Assembly: GCF_005484585.1 (NCBI RefSeq)
Contig: NZ_CP039435.1
Coordinates: forward strand, 2,852,001 to 2,916,000
Reading direction: 5' to 3'
Source of the DNA: Brevundimonas sp. SGAir0440
Lineage (GTDB): Bacteria; Pseudomonadota; Alphaproteobacteria; Caulobacterales; Caulobacteraceae
DNA length: 64,000 nucleotides
Shown: in pieces, positions 9,589-18,712 of the stretch
Layout of the letters: each line of letters starts with the position of its first letter
How positions within the stretch are numbered: the first letter of the stretch is position 1
Made by a program: the position numbers and the translations under genes
The notes under the pieces: generated by a model
What the model saw: only the letters and a program-made list of their open reading frames with translations
Told to the model about the DNA's origin: nothing
Database searches by the model: none

Positions 9589-10457
9589 CGTCCAAAGCCC
9601 AAATAGTTGAGGCCCAACTGCACCGCGCCGGACGGATCGCCCCCGGTCATCGGCATCAGGGCGCCGACGGCCGCCGCCGCGCACACCGCCAGGGTCAGCA
9701 GATAGAGCGCCAGGCTCTTGCCCGCCTCGGACCAGCTCAGCGTGCCCCACGCCGCACGCCAGACGCCGCGCTTCAAATGGCTGAACACCGACAGAGCCAG
9801 GAAGGCGGCCAGGATGAACCGCCCGGTCGTCAGGCCCCACCAGACCACCGCCACGCCGATGACCAGCAGCACGATCTGCTCCAGACGCGGATGCACACGC
9901 GTCAGCACCGGCCCTAGAGCCTTGGATCCATCCAGAGGCGGGGCCGGCACGAGGTTCACCAGATTGAGCATGGCGATGAAGAAGGCGCCCATCAGCCATT
10001 CGCCCTGCCCCAGAACCATCCAGACCCCGACGAACGGGATCATCGCCAGCAGGCCGAAGGCCGGTCCGGCCAGCGACACCAGAACCCCGTCCCACTCGCT
10101 CTTCGGCTCCCGCCGCGCCTTGGCCAGACCGCCCAGGAACGGGATGATGTAGATGCGGGCGGGCCCCATGCCGAGCTTGTTCATCGCCAGGGCGTGGCCC
10201 GCCTCATGGACGAACAGGCCGATCAGCACCGCGCCCGCCACGATGGCGCTGCCCGTGATCCACCACAGGAAGCCGCCCATCAGCGCCGTGGACAGCATCG
10301 CCCAGACCAGGCTCTGGTCCTTTTCGGCCGGTACTTCCGCCGAGGGCGCGGGCGCGGCTCCACGCGCCGATGTCGGTTCGGGCTTGGCGTCCCAGGGGCC
10401 GGGCGCGCGGCCCAGAGGACGGTCAGGCGTCTGATCTGTGGTGTCGGTGTTGCTCAT
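9585..10457 (-). CDS. M50 (site-2 protease-like) membrane metallopeptidase
   Basis: Predicted integral-membrane zinc protease of 290 residues. After a roughly 50-residue polar N-terminus come about six hydrophobic helices. The zinc motif HEAGH is in FVHEAGHALAMNKLG, and the second M50 signature is NLVPAPPLDGSKAL, whose Asp supplies the third ligand. There is no PDZ domain, so it belongs with the compact, non-RseP site-2 proteases. It lies between nadA and nadB and overlaps the nadB start by 4 nt. Its substrate is unknown, and a link with NAD synthesis is only suggested by position. Confidence 0.88.
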   Translation of the reverse strand: MSNTDTTDQTPDRPLGRAPGPWDAKPEPTSARGAAPAPSAEVPAEKDQSLVWAMLSTALMGGFLWWITGSAIVAGAVLIGLFVHEAGHALAMNKLGMGPARIYIIPFLGGLAKARREPKSEWDGVLVSLAGPAFGLLAMIPFVGVWMVLGQGEWLMGAFFIAMLNLVNLVPAPPLDGSKALGPVLTRVHPRLEQIVLLVIGVAVVWWGLTTGRFILAAFLALSVFSHLKRGVWRAAWGTLSWSEAGKSLALYLLTLAVCAAAAVGALMPMTGGDPSGAVQLGLNYLGFGR

Positions 10458-10515
10458 GGCGTCCAGATGGGCGCAAGGACCCGCCCCGTCGCCGGGACCG
10501 ATCGCCGCGTCACGC

Positions 10516-11595
10516 TCAGATCAGCTCCACATCGACGTGGTGGCGCGCCTTGACCAGGTCGTAGCGCGCCGGAACGGCGGGCGGCGGCAGGTCGATCATT
10601 CGCTGCACCGCCAGGCGTCCACGTTCGATCATGTCGGCCGGCACCGTCACCTCGAACTGCATGTTCAGAAGGCAGTCGTGGATGTTCTGCAGCGTGATCC
10701 GCTTCATGTGCGGGCACAGGTTGCACGGGCCGATGAACTGCACGCCCGGCACGTCGCCGGCCACGTTCGAGGCCATCGAACATTCGGTGATCATCACCAC
10801 CTGTTTGGGCCGTCGCGCCTCGACATAGTCGGTCATCGCCGCCGTCGATCCGGCGAAATCCGCCGCCGCCAGCACGTCTTCGGGACATTCGGGGTGGGCC
10901 AGGATTTCCGCGCCGGGATAGGCGGCGCGCATCTCGACGATGTCGTCCACCGTGAACCGTTCATGCACCTCGCAACGGCCCTTCCAGGCGATGACGCCCA
11001 CCGTCGTCTGGGCCGCGACGTTGCGCGCCAGGAACTCGTCCGGGATCAGGATGACGCGGTCCACGCCCCATTCCCTGGCCGCCCATTCGACCACCTGAAC
11101 GGCGTTGGCGCTGGTGCAGCAGATGTCGGTCTCGGCCTTCACATCGGCGGTGGTGTTCACATAGGTCACGACCGGCAGGCCCGGATAGCGCTGCTTGATC
11201 AGCCGCACGTCCGCCCCGGTGATCGACGAGGCAAGCGAGCACCCGGCGCGCAGGTCGGGGATCAGCACGGTCTTCTCGGGCGACAGGATCTTGGACGTCT
11301 CGGCCATGAAGTGAACGCCCGCCTGAACGATCACCTTCGCATCCGACCGCGCGGCCTCCTTGGCCAGGCCCAGGCTGTCGCCAACATAGTCTCCGACCCC
11401 GTGGAAGATCTCGGGCGTCATATAGTTGTGGGCCAGGATCACGGCGTCGCGTTCGCGCTTTAGCCGGTTGATCTCGCTGATCAGCCGCGCCTGCGCGGGC
11501 CATTCCAGCGGCGTGACGTGGTCCTTGACCTTGGCCCACACCCCGGCGGTTTCCCGCTCCAACTCTTTCGTCAGACCAAAGGCGCCGTCAGCCAT
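10516..11595 (-). CDS. nadA: quinolinate synthase A
   Basis: [4Fe-4S] enzyme that condenses iminoaspartate with dihydroxyacetone phosphate to quinolinate. It has 359 residues with the conserved cysteines in [14 protein letters not shown] and CNLCPHMK, plus [12 protein letters not shown]. An upstream in-frame ATG at 11607 exists, but the Shine-Dalgarno sequence GGAG lies 6 nt before the ATG at 11595 and actually overlaps the 11607 codon region, so the shorter form is preferred. First gene of the NAD operon; see the operator at 11611-11633. Confidence 0.96.
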   Translation of the reverse strand: MADGAFGLTKELERETAGVWAKVKDHVTPLEWPAQARLISEINRLKRERDAVILAHNYMTPEIFHGVGDYVGDSLGLAKEAARSDAKVIVQAGVHFMAETSKILSPEKTVLIPDLRAGCSLASSITGADVRLIKQRYPGLPVVTYVNTTADVKAETDICCTSANAVQVVEWAAREWGVDRVILIPDEFLARNVAAQTTVGVIAWKGRCEVHERFTVDDIVEMRAAYPGAEILAHPECPEDVLAAADFAGSTAAMTDYVEARRPKQVVMITECSMASNVAGDVPGVQFIGPCNLCPHMKRITLQNIHDCLLNMQFEVTVPADMIERGRLAVQRMIDLPPPAVPARYDLVKARHHVDVELI

Positions 11596-11610
11596 GATCA
11601 TCTCCATACC

Positions 11611-11633
11611 CTTATGCTCACATTTAGCATAAG
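11611..11633 (-). promoter_or_regulatory. palindromic operator of the NAD biosynthesis operon
   Basis: Perfect inverted repeat CTTATGCT-N7-AGCATAAG located 15 nt upstream of the chosen nadA start and just downstream of the -10 element, so a bound repressor would cover the transcription start. The position fits a NAD-responsive repressor of the NadQ type known from alphaproteobacteria. The identity of the regulator is inferred, and no such gene is in this window. Confidence 0.7.
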
Positions 11634-11640
11634 CAGGCGC

Positions 11641-11668
11641 AATGTAGGCCGATGCGGGCGCTGTGCAA
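11641..11668 (-). promoter_or_regulatory. nadA promoter
   Basis: On the minus strand TTGCAC (-35) and TACATT (-10) are separated by 16 nt. The predicted +1 falls inside the inverted repeat at 11611-11633, which fits repression by that operator. Confidence 0.55.
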
Positions 11669-11797
11669 GAGGAAACTCATTCCTATTCCCGCAACTCACC
11701 GACGACTGCGATGTGCAAAAACCGTTCCCAACAGTGCGGATATCGCCTAGATGGCAGCCTACTTCTTTGCCTTTAAGCGCCTATCCACGACATTTCC

Positions 11798-13312
11798 ATG
11801 CAGGACACCATCCGCCGCATCCTCACCGCGCGCGTCTATGATGTGGCGGACGAAACGCCTCTCGACCCGCTGCGCCGCCTGTCGGCCCGGCTCAAGCGGC
11901 CCGTTCTGCTAAAGCGGGAAGACTTGCAGCCGGTCTTCTCGTTCAAAATCCGTGGCGCCTACAACAAGATCGCTGGCCTGTCTGAGGATGAGTTGTCCAA
12001 GGGCGTCATCTGCGCCTCTGCCGGCAATCATGCGCAAGGGGTGGCCCTAGCGGCCGCTCGCCGCAATACGCTTGCGACCATCGTGATGCCCACCACCACA
12101 CCCGGCATCAAGGTGGCGGCTGTGCGGGCCCTGGGCGGCGAGGTGGTTCTGCATGGCGACAGCTTCGACGAGGCCTACGCCCACGCCCGTGAACTGGAGG
12201 GCCGGACCGGCGCGGCGTTCATCCACCCCTTTGATGACCCCGACGTCATCGCGGGCCAGGGCACGGTGGGGCTCGAGATCGCCCGTCAGCACGCCGATCC
12301 GATCGAAGCCATCTTCGTGCCCATCGGCGGCGGGGGCCTGGCCGCCGGGGTCGCGACCATCGTCAAATTCCTGCGGCCCGAGACCCGGATCGTTGGAGTC
12401 GAGCCGGTGGATGCGCCGACGATGAAGTCCGCCATCGACGCGGGGCAAGTCGTGACCTTGAACGAGGTCGGCCTGTTCGCCGACGGCGTCGCCGTGCGTC
12501 GAGCCGGGACCGAGACCTTCCGCCTCTGCAAGGATCTGCTGGACGAGATCGTGCTGGTGGACACCGACGCCATCTGCGCCGCGATCAAGGACATCTTCGA
12601 CGATAGCCGCGCAGTCGCCGAACCCTCCGGAGCCGTCGCGCTGGCGGGGCTGAAGGCCTGGGCCGCCGCTCATCCCGGAACCGGCAGTCTGATCGCCATC
12701 AACTCCGGCGCCAACCTGAACTTCGACCGTCTGCGTCATGTCGCCGAACGGGCCGAGATCGGAGAGGGCGCTGAGGCTCTGCTGGCCGTGGCGATGAAGG
12801 ACGACCGCGACGACTACCGTCGATTCCTGGACAGTCTGGACGGTCGTTCAGTCACCGAGTTCAACTATCGCTGGTCCGGCGACGGGCAGGCGCAAATCTT
12901 CGTCGGCGTCGCCCTGCGAAACGGTCCGCCCGAGCGGGACGACCTGATCGCGGCGCTTCGTTCCGGCGGCTATGCGGTCGAGGACATGAGCGACAATGAG
13001 ACCGCCAAGCTGCACGTCCGCTACATGGTGGGCGGCCGCACCGTCGGCCTGCACCACGAGCGTATCCTGCGCTTCCAGTTCCCCGAACGCCCCGGCGCCT
13101 TCCTGCGGTTCCTAAACAGCCTGCAACCCGCCTGGGCCCTGACGCTGTTTCACTATCGCAACCACGGCGACGACGTCGGCCGGGTGCTGGCGGGCATCAG
13201 CGTTCCGCCCCAGGAGCAGGCACAGCTAACCGCCGCCCTGGCCGATCTGGGCTACCCCTACGTCGACGAAACCGCCAATCCGGCGTGCCGCCTGTTTCTG
13301 GACGGCGCGTAA
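11798..13312 (+). CDS. ilvA: threonine ammonia-lyase, biosynthetic
   Basis: PLP enzyme that deaminates threonine to 2-oxobutyrate, committing it to isoleucine synthesis. Residues 1-330 are the fold II catalytic domain, with the PLP lysine in FSFKIRGAYNK, ASAGNHAQGVA and the phosphate loop PIGGGGLAAGV. The C-terminal 170 residues form two ACT-like repeats (DRDDYRRFLDSLDG and HERILRFQFPERPGAFLRFLNSL), the long, isoleucine-feedback-regulated form. Its 504 residues match the E. coli enzyme in length. It is divergent from nadA and separated by about 200 nt. Confidence 0.96.
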   Translation: MQDTIRRILTARVYDVADETPLDPLRRLSARLKRPVLLKREDLQPVFSFKIRGAYNKIAGLSEDELSKGVICASAGNHAQGVALAAARRNTLATIVMPTTTPGIKVAAVRALGGEVVLHGDSFDEAYAHARELEGRTGAAFIHPFDDPDVIAGQGTVGLEIARQHADPIEAIFVPIGGGGLAAGVATIVKFLRPETRIVGVEPVDAPTMKSAIDAGQVVTLNEVGLFADGVAVRRAGTETFRLCKDLLDEIVLVDTDAICAAIKDIFDDSRAVAEPSGAVALAGLKAWAAAHPGTGSLIAINSGANLNFDRLRHVAERAEIGEGAEALLAVAMKDDRDDYRRFLDSLDGRSVTEFNYRWSGDGQAQIFVGVALRNGPPERDDLIAALRSGGYAVEDMSDNETAKLHVRYMVGGRTVGLHHERILRFQFPERPGAFLRFLNSLQPAWALTLFHYRNHGDDVGRVLAGISVPPQEQAQLTAALADLGYPYVDETANPACRLFLDGA

Positions 13313-13381
13313 CTACGTAGTGCGACCTTAACCGGGCGTTTGCGGGCTCTGGTGCATAGAGACAGGCCTACGGAGCCCGTC

Positions 13382-15589
13382 ATGTTCTCGTTCAATCGCC
13401 TGTCCATCGCCTTAAAGCTCGCCGTGGTGGCGGGGCTCGCCATCGGCGCCTTGATGATCGTCGCGGCCATCGGCGTGACGGCCTATTCCGGCGCGATCGT
13501 CCGCGACATGGCCGGCCGATACGCCGAAAGCGCTGCGCTAGAAGCCTCGCAAGAAATCCGCAACGAGATCGTCTCGGCCGGCACGGGCGCCAAGACCCTG
13601 GCCGCGACCTTGGGCGCCGCACGACAGACGGGACTGACCGACCGCGCCGCCTATATGGCGCTGGTCAAGCCGAACGCCGAAGCCACCGATCAGGTGATGG
13701 GCGCCTGGTTCATGGCTGCCCCGGACGCCGTCGGCGCCGACGCCGCCCACATCAGGGATGCGGCGAGCAGTTCGAACGTCAACGGACGACTTTCCATCTA
13801 TTGGGTGCGTCGTGACGGTCAGATTTCCCTGGAGCCCGAGGCTGACGGCTCCGACTTCGAACAGGCCTATTATACCGAGCCGATGGCCAGCGGCGCGCCG
13901 GTCGTGGTCGAACCGTACGAAGAGAACATTGGCGGCGGCAAGGTCGCGATGACCTCGGTCGCCTATCCGGTGCGCGCCAACGGCCGCATCATCGGAGTCG
14001 CGGGCTTGGACATCACCTTGGCCAACCTGTCGCAGCGCTTGGCGGCGATGAAGCCGCTGGGCACGGGCCGCGTCACACTGGTGTCGAACAAGGGCGTCTG
14101 GGTCGCCCATCCGGACGCCGCCGTGCGAGGCCAAGCCTATGCGGACGCTGGCGCGGACATCGTGCGCAACGTCATCGCCGAACGCCAGGCCCAGGCGGTC
14201 GAGGGCGTCAGCGTAAACGGCGAGCCGGTTCGGCGTCTGGTCCAGCCTGTCATCCTGCCCGGTCAAAAGGCGACCTGGGCCGTCGTGCTGGACATTCCTG
14301 TCGCGACGATCGAGGCCCCGGCGCGGCAGTTGGCCTTGATGCTTCTGGTCGGCGGCGTTCTGATCATCGCCGCCATCATCGTCGCCCTTCTGATCACCAG
14401 CGACCGTCTGATCCGACGCCCGCTTGCGCGTCTGACGGCCGATGTGCGGACCATGAGCGACGGACGCTATGACATTCCCGTCGCCGGTGCGGACAAGGCC
14501 GACGAACTGGGCCAGATCGCGCGGGCGCTCGAAGGGTTCCGGCTTGAGCTTGCGGACGGTCTGGCGCGGCGCGACCAGCAGCAGCGCGAACGTGCGGCCG
14601 CCGAGACCGATCGTCGCCGGCACGCCGAGGAGACGGAGCTCTTCGCCGCCTCGCAAACGCGCGCCGTCGAGACGTTGGGAGAAGGTCTGTCGCGTCTCGC
14701 CGCCGGCGACCTGGCCTGGCGGATGCCGGAGGCGGGCTTCACCGCCGACACGCGTCGCATCCCAGAAGATTACAACGCCGCGCTGCATCAGCTGCACACG
14801 ACGATGACCGGCATCTGGACCACGGCCCAGTCGATGCGCGGCGGATGTCAGGACATCGCCGCAGCCGCCGACAGCCTGTCGCGCCGCACCGAGCAGCAGG
14901 CCGCCGGTCTGGAACAGACCGCCGCCGCGTTGGACGAGCTGACGCAGACCGTGCGCAGCAGCGCCGAAAACGCCGAGCGCGCCCGAGACATCACTCAGGC
15001 CGCTCAGGCGGCGGCCGACAAGGGCGAGGCCGTGGTGCAGGACGCAATCGGCGCCATGTCGGAGATCGAGCAGTCCTCGACCCAGATCAATCAGATCGTC
15101 GGCGTCATCGACGAGATCGCTTTCCAGACCAGCCTTCTGGCCCTGAACGCCGGCGTCGAGGCCGCTCGGGCCGGGGAAGCCGGACGCGGTTTCGCCGTCG
15201 TCGCCTCCGAGGTGCGGAGCCTGGCCGAGCGGTCGGCCAGCGCCGCCAAGGAAATCAAGGCGCTGATCGCCCTGTCGCAAAGAAATGTGCAGCGCGGATC
15301 CGATCAGGTGTCGCTGACGCGCGACAGCCTCAGCGCCATTGCTGTCCAGGTGGCGGAGGCCAACGCCCTGGTTCGCACCATCGCCGCCGCGACGCGCGAA
15401 CAGTCGGTCGGCATCGGTGAGATCAATGTGGCGATCAATCAAATGGACCAGTTCACCCAGCAGAACGCCGCCATGGTCGAGGAATCCACCGCCGCCAGCC
15501 ACGCTCTGACGAGCGAGGCCGGCGAACTGGAGGGTCTGATCAGTCGCTTTGATCTGGGTCAGACGGCGCAGTCCAGACGCGCCGCCTGA
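13382..15589 (+). CDS. methyl-accepting chemotaxis protein with dCache-type sensor
   Basis: Inner-membrane chemoreceptor of 735 residues. Domains in order: N-terminal transmembrane helix (about 10-30), periplasmic Cache-like ligand domain (about 35-310, with [22 protein letters not shown]), second transmembrane helix (320-340), HAMP (340-395), a linker, and the cytoplasmic signalling domain with the conserved hairpin tip [21 protein letters not shown]. The start at 13382 has GGAG 7 nt upstream. The ligand is unknown. No che genes are adjacent, so it is an orphan receptor. Confidence 0.94.
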   Translation: MFSFNRLSIALKLAVVAGLAIGALMIVAAIGVTAYSGAIVRDMAGRYAESAALEASQEIRNEIVSAGTGAKTLAATLGAARQTGLTDRAAYMALVKPNAEATDQVMGAWFMAAPDAVGADAAHIRDAASSSNVNGRLSIYWVRRDGQISLEPEADGSDFEQAYYTEPMASGAPVVVEPYEENIGGGKVAMTSVAYPVRANGRIIGVAGLDITLANLSQRLAAMKPLGTGRVTLVSNKGVWVAHPDAAVRGQAYADAGADIVRNVIAERQAQAVEGVSVNGEPVRRLVQPVILPGQKATWAVVLDIPVATIEAPARQLALMLLVGGVLIIAAIIVALLITSDRLIRRPLARLTADVRTMSDGRYDIPVAGADKADELGQIARALEGFRLELADGLARRDQQQRERAAAETDRRRHAEETELFAASQTRAVETLGEGLSRLAAGDLAWRMPEAGFTADTRRIPEDYNAALHQLHTTMTGIWTTAQSMRGGCQDIAAAADSLSRRTEQQAAGLEQTAAALDELTQTVRSSAENAERARDITQAAQAAADKGEAVVQDAIGAMSEIEQSSTQINQIVGVIDEIAFQTSLLALNAGVEAARAGEAGRGFAVVASEVRSLAERSASAAKEIKALIALSQRNVQRGSDQVSLTRDSLSAIAVQVAEANALVRTIAAATREQSVGIGEINVAINQMDQFTQQNAAMVEESTAASHALTSEAGELEGLISRFDLGQTAQSRRAA

Positions 15590-15596
15590 TCAGGGA

Positions 15597-15624
15597 ACGG
15601 GCGCCACGCACAGCGCCCGTCTGT
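15597..15624 (+). terminator. hairpin terminator after the chemoreceptor gene
   Basis: Stem ACGGGCGC/GCGCCCGT (15597-15604 with 15613-15620) followed by the pyrimidine-rich CTGTCTTC. It lies 7 nt past the chemoreceptor stop, in a convergent intergenic gap. The T tract is weak. Confidence 0.5.
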
Positions 15625-15626
15625 CT

Positions 15627-16025
15627 TCACGCCTTATCGATGGCTGCGGCGATCTGATCGCTGGAATGGCCCGTAAGGTCCTTGGCGATCTCGCCGACCA
15701 GCTTGGCTTGAAGGTCCTTGTGCCAATGCTTGCGCAGCTCGCCCAGCGTCTTGGGCGCGGCGATCACCAGCAGATCGTCGATCTTGTTGGTGACCGACCA
15801 TTTGTTCAGCACCTCGGCGACGCCCATGGCGAAACCGTCCTCGGCCTGGGTGTCATTGTCTGGGTTCGCCTCATTGGATCGGCGGCCGGCCGAACCCGAC
15901 ACCCGATCCGCGATGGCCGGCGTTTCCAGCGGCGTCAGCTTGATGTCCGAGGCGTTCGTGTTCTTGAACAGGGCCAGCTTCTCGCCATCGACCACCGCCA
16001 CCAGCGCGCCATTGGAAAGTTTCAT
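15627..16025 (-). CDS. Host_attach family protein
   Basis: A 132-residue protein of the 'required for attachment to host cells' family (Host_attach), a release-factor-like fold first noticed in plant-associated alphaproteobacteria. Visible features are ALVAVVDGEKLALFKN at the start, a central AEDGFAMGVAEVLNKW, KIDDLLVIAAPKTLGELRKHW and VGEIAKDLTGHS. The ATG at 16025 is chosen because GGAG lies 9 nt upstream, although the frame is open to 16280. No signal peptide is visible. The biochemical role is unknown; the attachment label comes from the family name. Confidence 0.82.
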   Translation of the reverse strand: MKLSNGALVAVVDGEKLALFKNTNASDIKLTPLETPAIADRVSGSAGRRSNEANPDNDTQAEDGFAMGVAEVLNKWSVTNKIDDLLVIAAPKTLGELRKHWHKDLQAKLVGEIAKDLTGHSSDQIAAAIDKA

Positions 16026-16134
16026 CGTCGATACTCCAGTCTGTAGGGATCGAGACAACGAACCGGGACGCAGGCCGTTGCCTCGCGCCACCGATCCCAT
16101 AGTGTCGCGCGAGAAAACCGCCGGGAGATGAACC

Positions 16135-16845
16135 ATGCCTGACGTCCTGCCGCTGGACCGCCGCCGCCTGATGGCCTTGGTCGCATCGGGCGCCGCGGCT
16201 ACGATGCTGCCGGGGTGCGCGACCATGACGGCTGCATCGCCGCGCCAGACGGTATGGACCTTCGATCGCCTGGCCGACATCGGGGGAATCGAGACCCGCG
16301 TCGAGGGCGCGCCGGGCCTGATCGACAGCCCCTTTGGCCGAGCGGTTCAGTTCGACGGCGTGGACGACGCCCTGTTCATCGATCAGCATCCGTTGGCCGG
16401 GGCCGAAACCTTCACGTTCGAGGCCCTGTTCCGACCCGACGGCGGCGCCTTCGAGCAACGCTGGTTTCATCTCGCCGAAGAGGCGCCGGCCGATCAGCCG
16501 CCGTCGCAGACGCGCTTCCTGTTCGAGATTCGCGTGGTTCAGGACCGCTGGTACCTGGACGCCTTCACGCGCGGGCCCGGCTACAACCACACCCTGATTT
16601 TCCCCGAGCGGCTCCATCCGTGCGGACAGTGGTTCCACGTCGCGCAAACCTTCGACGGCGTCCTGTACCGGGCCTATGTCGACGGGGTCCTGCAGGGCGA
16701 ACACCCGGTGCCGTTCAAGCCGCAAGGGCCAGGCCGCGCTTCGGTCGGTTGCCGCATCAACCGCGTGAACTACTTCAAGGGCGCGGTGCGTCAGGCCCGC
16801 TTCACCCACGCCGCCCTGCCGCCCGAACGATTCACACGGAGCTAA
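16135..16845 (+). CDS. LamG-like (concanavalin A fold) lipoprotein
   Basis: Exported 236-residue protein. The N-terminus has twin arginines and a hydrophobic stretch (DRRRLMALVASG) ending in the lipobox LPGC, suggesting a lipidated and possibly Tat-exported protein. The remainder looks like a LamG/laminin-G jelly-roll domain: GRAVQFDGVDDALFID near the start, FTFEALFRPDG, GQWFHVAQTFDG and YVDGVLQGEHPVPF. These domains commonly bind carbohydrate or act as adhesive modules. It has a good ribosome site (GGGAGATGAACC before ATG). It converges on ogt with a 4-nt overlap. Confidence 0.8.
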   Translation: MPDVLPLDRRRLMALVASGAAATMLPGCATMTAASPRQTVWTFDRLADIGGIETRVEGAPGLIDSPFGRAVQFDGVDDALFIDQHPLAGAETFTFEALFRPDGGAFEQRWFHLAEEAPADQPPSQTRFLFEIRVVQDRWYLDAFTRGPGYNHTLIFPERLHPCGQWFHVAQTFDGVLYRAYVDGVLQGEHPVPFKPQGPGRASVGCRINRVNYFKGAVRQARFTHAALPPERFTRS

Positions 16846-17369
16846 AGCAGCCGACCGCCCGCTTCATGCCCCAACAGCCAGCGTTTGCGCTCAAGGCCGC
16901 CCGCATAGCCGGTCAGCGTCCCGTTCGCTCCGATCACGCGATGGCAGGGCACAATGACGCCGACCGGATTGGCGCCGTTGGCCAGACCCACGGCGCGGAC
17001 GGCCTTGGGCGCGCCGATGGCCGCAGCAAGCTGACCATAGGTGCGGGTCTCGCCGGTCGGGATGTCGCGCAAGGCCTTCCACACCGCGCGTTGGAACTCC
17101 GTGCCGCCGGTGCGGACCGTGATGGCGTCGAAGGCGGTCAGGTCGCCGCCGAACCAGGCTTCGACCGCCCGGCGCACTGGCTTCGGCGCGCGGCCTTCGG
17201 TCAGCACGACCTCACCGTAATGTCGGCGCAGCAGCAGGCGCAGACGGGCCTCGTAGTCGTGGAAATCAAGCGCCCGCACCGCTCCGTCGGCGTCGGTGAC
17301 GACCAGCACCTCGCCGACCGGGGACGGGATGCGATCCAGGGTCAGATGCATGTCAGGCTGCTTGGTCAT
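16842..17369 (-). CDS. ogt: methylated-DNA--protein-cysteine methyltransferase
   Basis: Suicide enzyme that removes alkyl groups from O6-alkylguanine in DNA. The 175 residues include the N-terminal ribonuclease-like domain and the C-terminal domain with the acceptor cysteine in VIVPCHRVIGANG, then LTGYAGGLERKRWLL. It starts within the 3' end of the Ada-like gene (17-nt overlap), so the two are probably co-transcribed, with alkylation-responsive expression likely driven by the Ada-like activator. Confidence 0.95.
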   Translation of the reverse strand: MTKQPDMHLTLDRIPSPVGEVLVVTDADGAVRALDFHDYEARLRLLLRRHYGEVVLTEGRAPKPVRRAVEAWFGGDLTAFDAITVRTGGTEFQRAVWKALRDIPTGETRTYGQLAAAIGAPKAVRAVGLANGANPVGVIVPCHRVIGANGTLTGYAGGLERKRWLLGHEAGGRLL

Positions 17370-18444
17370 CTCGCCGTTCCTCGCTCAGGGCCCAATAGAG
17401 TGCGCCGTAGGCCCGCCACGGCCGCCACCGCTCGGCGCGCGCCAGCAGCGCGGCGTCCGTCGTCGCCAACCGGTCGCTGGGCGCATCCTCGCCGGCGTCG
17501 ATCCAGTCGCCCGCAAGCCTTAACCCCGAGCTCGCCCTGATTGCGGCGTGCAGAACGGGATCGGCCGACAGGTCGCGCGTGATCGCCTCGGGATCGGCGG
17601 CGAGGTCAAACACGCGCCGCACCCGCGCCAGCACGCCCGGCAAGGCTTTCAGATTGTCGATCCGCGCCTCGACCGCCGCCTTGCCCGGCTCGGCGGGGCG
17701 CACCGTCACCGCACCCTCCGCGCCATCCACGTCGGGGCGCAGCCGCCGGGTCCAGACGTCATCGACAACCGCCTCGCCCGCGACGCCGCGCGTCGCCAAG
17801 GTCAACATCATGGCGTCCCAGTCATAGGGCGGGCGGTAGGACAGACCGATCTTGATTACCCCGCCCGCATCCGCATCGACCTTGCGACGCCGCAGGTCGG
17901 ACGGTGCGCGACCATACAGGGCCTGAAACGTCTCATTAAATCGTCTCACGCTGCCGAAGCCCGACGCCATCGCCACCTCGGCCATCGACAGGTCGGTCTC
18001 GTGGATCAACTGTTTGGCCAGGAAGACACGCCGCGTCTGGGCCACGCTGACCGGGGCCGCGCCCAGATGCTGACGGAACAGGCGGCGCAGCTGTCGCTCG
18101 CCCATGCCCAGCCGTGTCGCCAGAGCGTCCGTGTCGCCGACATCCAGCGCACCCGCCTCGATCAGCGCCAAGGCCCGGCTCACAGTATTGGACGTGCCTC
18201 GCCAAGCGCCCATTTCCGGCGCCGTCTCCGGCCTGCATCGTAGACAGGCCCGCAAGCCCGCAGCCTCGGCCGCTGCGGCGCTGGGGTGAAAGACCACATT
18301 CTCGCGCTTCGGCGTCCGCGCCGGGCAGACGGGCCGACAATAGATGCCGGTCGAGGTGACGCCGGTGAAGAAACGCCCGTCGAAACGGGCGTCCCGCGCC
18401 ACGACGGCGCGCCAGCAAGCCTCCTGATCCAACGACTGATCCAT
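17353..18444 (-). CDS. Ada/AlkA-like regulator lacking the HhH-GPD glycosylase core
   Basis: A 363-residue protein with an Ada zinc/methyl-acceptor domain (Cys36, Cys40, Cys67, Cys70 in STGIYCRPVC and RACLRCRPE), an AraC-type helix-turn-helix domain (about 85-185; VRRFNETFQALYGRAPSDLRRR) and an AlkA N-terminal domain (190-285). Full Ada-AlkA fusions run to roughly 480-500 residues with a HhH-GPD glycosylase. Here the sequence jumps from GLRLAGDWI straight to the extreme C-terminal RWRPWRAYGALYWAL, so the helix-hairpin-helix and catalytic Asp region are absent. It probably acts as an alkylation sensor/activator of ogt but is unlikely to be a glycosylase. Confidence 0.85.
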   Translation of the reverse strand: MDQSLDQEACWRAVVARDARFDGRFFTGVTSTGIYCRPVCPARTPKRENVVFHPSAAAAEAAGLRACLRCRPETAPEMGAWRGTSNTVSRALALIEAGALDVGDTDALATRLGMGERQLRRLFRQHLGAAPVSVAQTRRVFLAKQLIHETDLSMAEVAMASGFGSVRRFNETFQALYGRAPSDLRRRKVDADAGGVIKIGLSYRPPYDWDAMMLTLATRGVAGEAVVDDVWTRRLRPDVDGAEGAVTVRPAEPGKAAVEARIDNLKALPGVLARVRRVFDLAADPEAITRDLSADPVLHAAIRASSGLRLAGDWIDAGEDAPSDRLATTDAALLARAERWRPWRAYGALYWALSEERRDDQAA

Positions 18445-18502
18445 GCCCGCAGGATGCGCCGCCCGCCCGACGATGTCTCGCGGTTTTCGGACATGAATCG
18501 GA

Positions 18503-18712
18503 TCAGTCTCTCAGGAAGAACAAGGCCTCGACCGTCGTATCCAAGGCCCGGGCGAGTTCAAGGGCCAGAACGGTCGAGGGTACGAAGACGCCGTTCTCGA
18601 CCGTATTGATGGTCTTGCGCGAGACGCTGGCCTTGTCGGCCAGCCCCTGCTGCGTCAGGCCTGCGGCGGTTCGCGCCTCTTTCAACCGCGAGCCGAGCCT
18701 GGGATCACCCAT
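18503..18712 (-). CDS. small XRE/Cro-C1 helix-turn-helix regulator
   Basis: A 69-residue stand-alone helix-turn-helix protein (GSRLKEARTAAGLTQQGLADKASVSRKTINTVENG). It resembles the YozG-type regulators that pair with small membrane proteins. The start at 18712 overlaps the end of the upstream membrane-protein gene by 8 nt; the longer frame to 18802 reads back into that gene and is rejected. It probably represses its own operon through the two dyads at 19421-19454. It differs in sequence from the analogous regulator at 53380. Confidence 0.85.
   Translation of the reverse strand: MGDPRLGSRLKEARTAAGLTQQGLADKASVSRKTINTVENGVFVPSTVLALELARALDTTVEALFFLRD

Noticed and set aside
13538..15502. 654-codon open frame antisense to the chemoreceptor gene
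   Set aside because: It mirrors a well-supported coding gene, shows His/Arg/Asp/Gly-rich composition typical of antisense frames in GC-rich DNA, and has no recognisable domain.
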